64,000 nt of DNA from Stomorhina lunata (lineage: Eukaryota > Arthropoda > Insecta > Diptera > Rhiniidae), in contig OW121741.1 of assembly GCA_933228675.1 (NCBI GenBank), positions 59,619,363-59,683,362 on the forward strand, given 5' to 3'. Position 1 is the stretch's first letter; each line of letters opens with the position of its first letter. The translations under genes were made by a program, and so were the position numbers. Positions 61,245 to 64,000 of the stretch are shown here, piece by piece. The notes under the pieces were generated by a model. The model did no database searches. It saw only the letters and a list, made by a program, of their open reading frames with translations, and had not been told where the DNA came from.

Positions 61245-61384
61245 GACATCGCTTAATCGATTCTCCTCCCGATTCTGAGTCGATCGGTATAATTTTTATG
61301 GGGTCTACGATCACTAATAAAAAAATTACAAACGGAATCACAAACTTATAATACCCTTTCACCTATTGGTGAAGGGTATAAAAA
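58853..61384 (+). mobile_element. Family H, full-length reference copy (2532 bp)
   Basis: This is inserted in Jockey 2 ORF2. Removing it restores the ORF2 frame between 'actcaaaa' and 'ttgtttcag' with no extra sequence beyond an A run, so insertion was between A and T without clear target duplication. The left end is caagtaagagtggtata plus the hairpin attcggc-ttt-gccgaat. The right end is a hairpin from ggtg/caccta-type arms, then A5. ATACCCTTCACCAAT faces inward at both ends. Inside are a TA-rich tract (about 59930-59970) and GTCY arrays at 60356-60445 and 61195-61250. There are five 'gatatc...accgattttgat' modules, two in one orientation (about 60260, 60550) and three in the other (about 60680, 60890, 61070). 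It has no protein-coding capacity. The structure matches HINE/DINE-1/mini-me. Confidence 0.75.
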
Positions 61385-63499
61385 TTGTTTCAGAATAAAT
61401 GGGTTTTTGACTTATGGTACAGAACATCCAAGTGGCAGAGCTTGTGGTGGTACGGCTATACTTATACACAACAAAATTAGGCACTTTCCATTGCCAGATT
61501 ACGAAAAAGAACATATTCAGGCAACATCCATTAAACTAATAGATTATAAAATTACATTGTCTTCAATTTATTGTCCTCCAAGACATAACACTAAAAAAGA
61601 TCAATTCCTTGATTTCTTCAATACACTTGGATCAAGCTTCATAGCGGCTGGTGATTATAACGCCATACAAGTGCCATTTCTTCGCATAAGCTGGACGCAG
61701 TATCTAGCGGTCATCCAACGTATTGGCCCTCCGATTTAAATAAGATTCCCGATTTGATCGATTTTGCCGTTACAAAAAATATAAAAAGAAGCCAAATATC
61801 CGTCTGCTCATCATTAGATTTATCATCCGACCATTCACCTTCTATTTTAAATTTTTATGAAATTTCCAGTGTAGTTCATGAACAGAGACATTTTTATCCA
61901 AACAGGAATACAAACTGGTTGAAATACAAAATGTATGTGAGTTCCCATCTCCCACTGAATATTCCTCTCAGAAGTTCTACAGACATCGAGTCTGCAATAA
62001 ATATTTTTACAAACACCATCACATATGCAGCCTGTGTGGCAACACCAATCATTAAACCCAAGAATAAGCTATTCCAAAATACTCCACAAAATATTCAAAC
62101 TTTAGTAAATGAAAAGAGAAGGCTAAGAAGACGTTGGCAAGAATGTCGTTCCCCTGCCTTAAAAAGTCGTCTTAACCAATGTCAAAAAGAATTGAAAGCC
62201 GCATTGAAGTCCAATGAACAAAAAACTCTTGACACGTACTTAAAAAACTTAGATTCCTCTAATGAGAAAAACTTCAGCCTCTGGAAGGCTGTTAAACATA
62301 TGCAATGTCCAACTGCATATGAGTCTCCAATTAGGCTTGAAGACGGTTCTTGGGCAAGAGATCCTTGCGGAAAAGTTGATGCTTTTGCTAAGCATTTAGA
62401 AAAAGTTTTTACACCAAACGAAACAAATAGTGACATAGGCTCTTATATTATGGATGACAATGTGAGTTCCCCATTGAGATTTCCTTTTTCCTTACTTATA
62501 TCAAATATACAAAGGCTTAACCTAAAAAAGTCTCCTGGAATTGACAGAATTTCTCCGTCAATGATTTTCAACCTTCCTAATTCAGCTTTAAGAATTTTAT
62601 TATTTATATACAACGCGATTCTTCGTTTGGGATATTTTCCAGTTTCCTGGAAGATTTCAGAAATCGTTATGATTCCAAAACCAGGTAAGGACCATACTGA
62701 ATATTCTTCTCCTAGGAAAATTGCTGCTGGTGTTCCACAGGGTAGTATATTGGGTCCTCTGCTATATATTATCTTTACAGCAGATATGCCAACTAATGCA
62801 CATACATATACATCTACATTCGCAGATGATACAGCATTTATTAGTATTGATACCGATCCCAAAATCGCTTCTGCACTACTACAATCCCATATTCACCAGC
62901 TGGAAATATGGCTGAACAAATGGAAAATGAAGGTAAATCCTACAAAGTGTGTTCATGTAACGTTTACTCTGAGAAGAGATAACTGTCCTCCAATCATGAT
63001 TAACAACGTGACGATTCCCGAGTGTTCACACGTTAGGTACCTTGGCATACATTTAGATCGCCGTCTCACTTGGTCCCATCACATCGACTGTAAGTTAACT
63101 CAGATTAAATTGAAATCCGCTGAACTAAACTGGCTCATTGGCCCACAATCTGCTCTGGAGTTAGACTACAAAGTCCTTTTGTACAAATCAATTATTAAAC
63201 CAATATGGACGTATGTTATTCAGCTATGGGGAACGGCTTCTGCTTCTAACATTGCCAAATTACAGAGAAGACAATCAAGGATCTTACGTTTAATAACTGG
63301 TGCTCCCTGGTACATCAGAAATATTAATATCCATATAGATTTAAATGTTCCACTAGTCCAAGAGGAGATTAGAAGGTTCTGTACAAAATATATTTCCAAG
63401 CTGCATGCTCACCCAAATATTCTTGCAAGACAGCTTTTGCAATTTGAAGGCCACCAACGATTAAGAAGGATGGATACCTTGGACCTAGCCACTCACTAA
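61385..63499 (+). pseudogene. Jockey 2 ORF2, endonuclease to C-terminus with RT deletion
   Basis: It resumes with HPSGRACGGTAILIHNKI and AAGDYNAI. A deletion/frameshift at about 61690 leads to HPTYWPSDLNKIPDLIDFAV, and the endonuclease catalytic SDH box follows (LSSDHSPSI). From 61754 the frame is open for 581 aa, with NLKKSPGIDRISPSMI and MIPKPGKDH, then abruptly GVPQGSILGPLLYIIFTAD and the FADDTAFIS active site. Roughly 110-120 residues between KPGKDH and GVPQGS, including the first catalytic Asp of the palm, are absent compared with the Jockey at 41 kb, yet the frame is kept. The C-terminus reads YLGIHLDRRLTW, IQLWGTAS and LITGAPWYIRN, ending RRMDTLDLATH. The element cannot make active RT. 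Confidence 0.9.
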
Positions 63500-63646
63500 T
63501 TTTCTTCAAATTCGTTATAAATCTTAAATGGAGTTGCACTGGCAAACTCTATATAATATAATTTTAGATTAAGTTTTGATTGCTTATTGTTATTTTCTTT
63601 TTAGAAAGATTCAATAATAAAGTACAAACATATAAAAAAAAAAAAA
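63500..63646 (+). other. Jockey 2 3' UTR and poly(A) tail
   Basis: This is a short 3' UTR with AATAATAAAG (63613-63622) followed by an A13 tail ending at about 63646. It marks the 3' end of the LINE. The next base starts a different, minus-strand LINE. Confidence 0.8.
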
Positions 63647-64000
63647 ATGTTACAGTGTGTAAAAGCCCATCATGACAAACTTTATCAAACGCTAGTTGAA
63701 TATCTAGAAACAGTGCACAGCAATATCTTTTACGTTCAATTGTGTCAGAAATGATGTTTATGATACTCTAGAGTTTCATGTTCATGACGGAATCCAAATT
63801 AGTGGTCTGCAATTATATTATTGCTTTGTAAGATTGGAAGCATTCTACTGAGAAATATATGTTCAAACATCTGTGAAAAGTAACCAATAGGCTTATTGGT
63901 CTATACGACGTTATATTGTTTTCTGGCTTATTCGGTTTGGGAACCATTATAATTTCTGCTCATTTGCAAAACACCATTGAGTTATAGATTAGCGTTAAGA
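63647..64000 (-). pseudogene. Jockey-type LINE RT fragment, continues beyond window
   Basis: The minus strand reads IIMVPKPNKPENNITSYRPI, then with a shift FEHIFLSRMLPILQSNNII and FGFRHEHETLE after a stop. Another shift gives CCALFLDIQLAFDKVCHDGL, the palm motif with its first Asp. The region before the active-site box is cut by the Jockey 2 poly(A). It belongs to the same broad group as the fragment at 46207-46490 but covers the preceding part of the RT. Confidence 0.7.

Overview
The window is AT-rich eukaryotic repeat DNA, almost certainly from a higher (calyptrate-type) fly. The evidence is interspersed elements carrying (GTCY)n tracts of the kind described as mini-me/DINE-1 in Diptera, Jockey-clade LINEs, a Tc3-like DNA transposon, a FLYWCH/MULE element and a 62-nt intron typical of flies. 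No intact host gene is visible. Nearly all of it is transposable elements nested in one another.

The dominant component, called family H here, is a non-coding element of about 2.5 kb with more than 20 full or partial copies in both orientations. Its ends are seen cleanly where a full copy (58853-61384) splits a Jockey ORF2. The left end reads acaagtaagagtggtata followed by a perfect hairpin (attcggc/gccgaat). The right end is a hairpin built on cacctattggtgaagggta, followed by A5. Both ends carry ATACCCTTCACCAAT facing inward. Inside are a TA-rich tract, two (GTCY)n arrays and several copies of a module around 'gatatctcagttgtttatggaccg'. These traits fit Helentron-derived non-autonomous elements (HINE/DINE-1/mini-me). 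Copies are often joined head-to-head or tail-to-tail, making a palindromic mosaic from 1 to about 30 kb.

Inserted in or beside this mosaic are: a 1.5-kb hAT-like element (2628-4126); a 5'-truncated RTE-like LINE (8346-9692, minus); a Tc3-like transposon with an uninterrupted but internally shortened transposase (24220-25779); a 247-bp MITE (32207-32453); two tRNA-like SINE heads (about 32.6-32.8 kb); an old 1.3-1.6 kb inverted repeat (33268-36812); and a transposon with 3-bp TTA target duplication (47195-49859) that contains a MULE with 133-bp TIRs (47855-49577).

The only host-like coding remnants are three pseudo-exons of a SAM-domain-like gene (30812-30911, 30974-31172, 37522-37791). They lie in compatible phase around a 6.3-kb repeat-filled intron and are broken by one frameshift and three stop codons.

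From 39 to 46 kb a degenerate Jockey LINE (ORF2 with a C-rich 24-bp-type repeat between endonuclease and RT) and its 3' flank are tandemly duplicated. From 52.2 to 55.6 kb there is another 1687-bp tandem duplication. From 55.2 to 56.9 kb a decayed gene of a widespread arthropod family of unknown function lies between about 125-bp inverted repeats, suggesting an undescribed DNA transposon. The right end holds a nearly full-length Jockey (57098-63646) with gag zinc knuckles and an ORF2 lacking the first part of the RT palm, and then a minus-strand RT fragment. Boundaries of repeat segments were read by eye and are good to roughly 10 bases unless a TSD is given.
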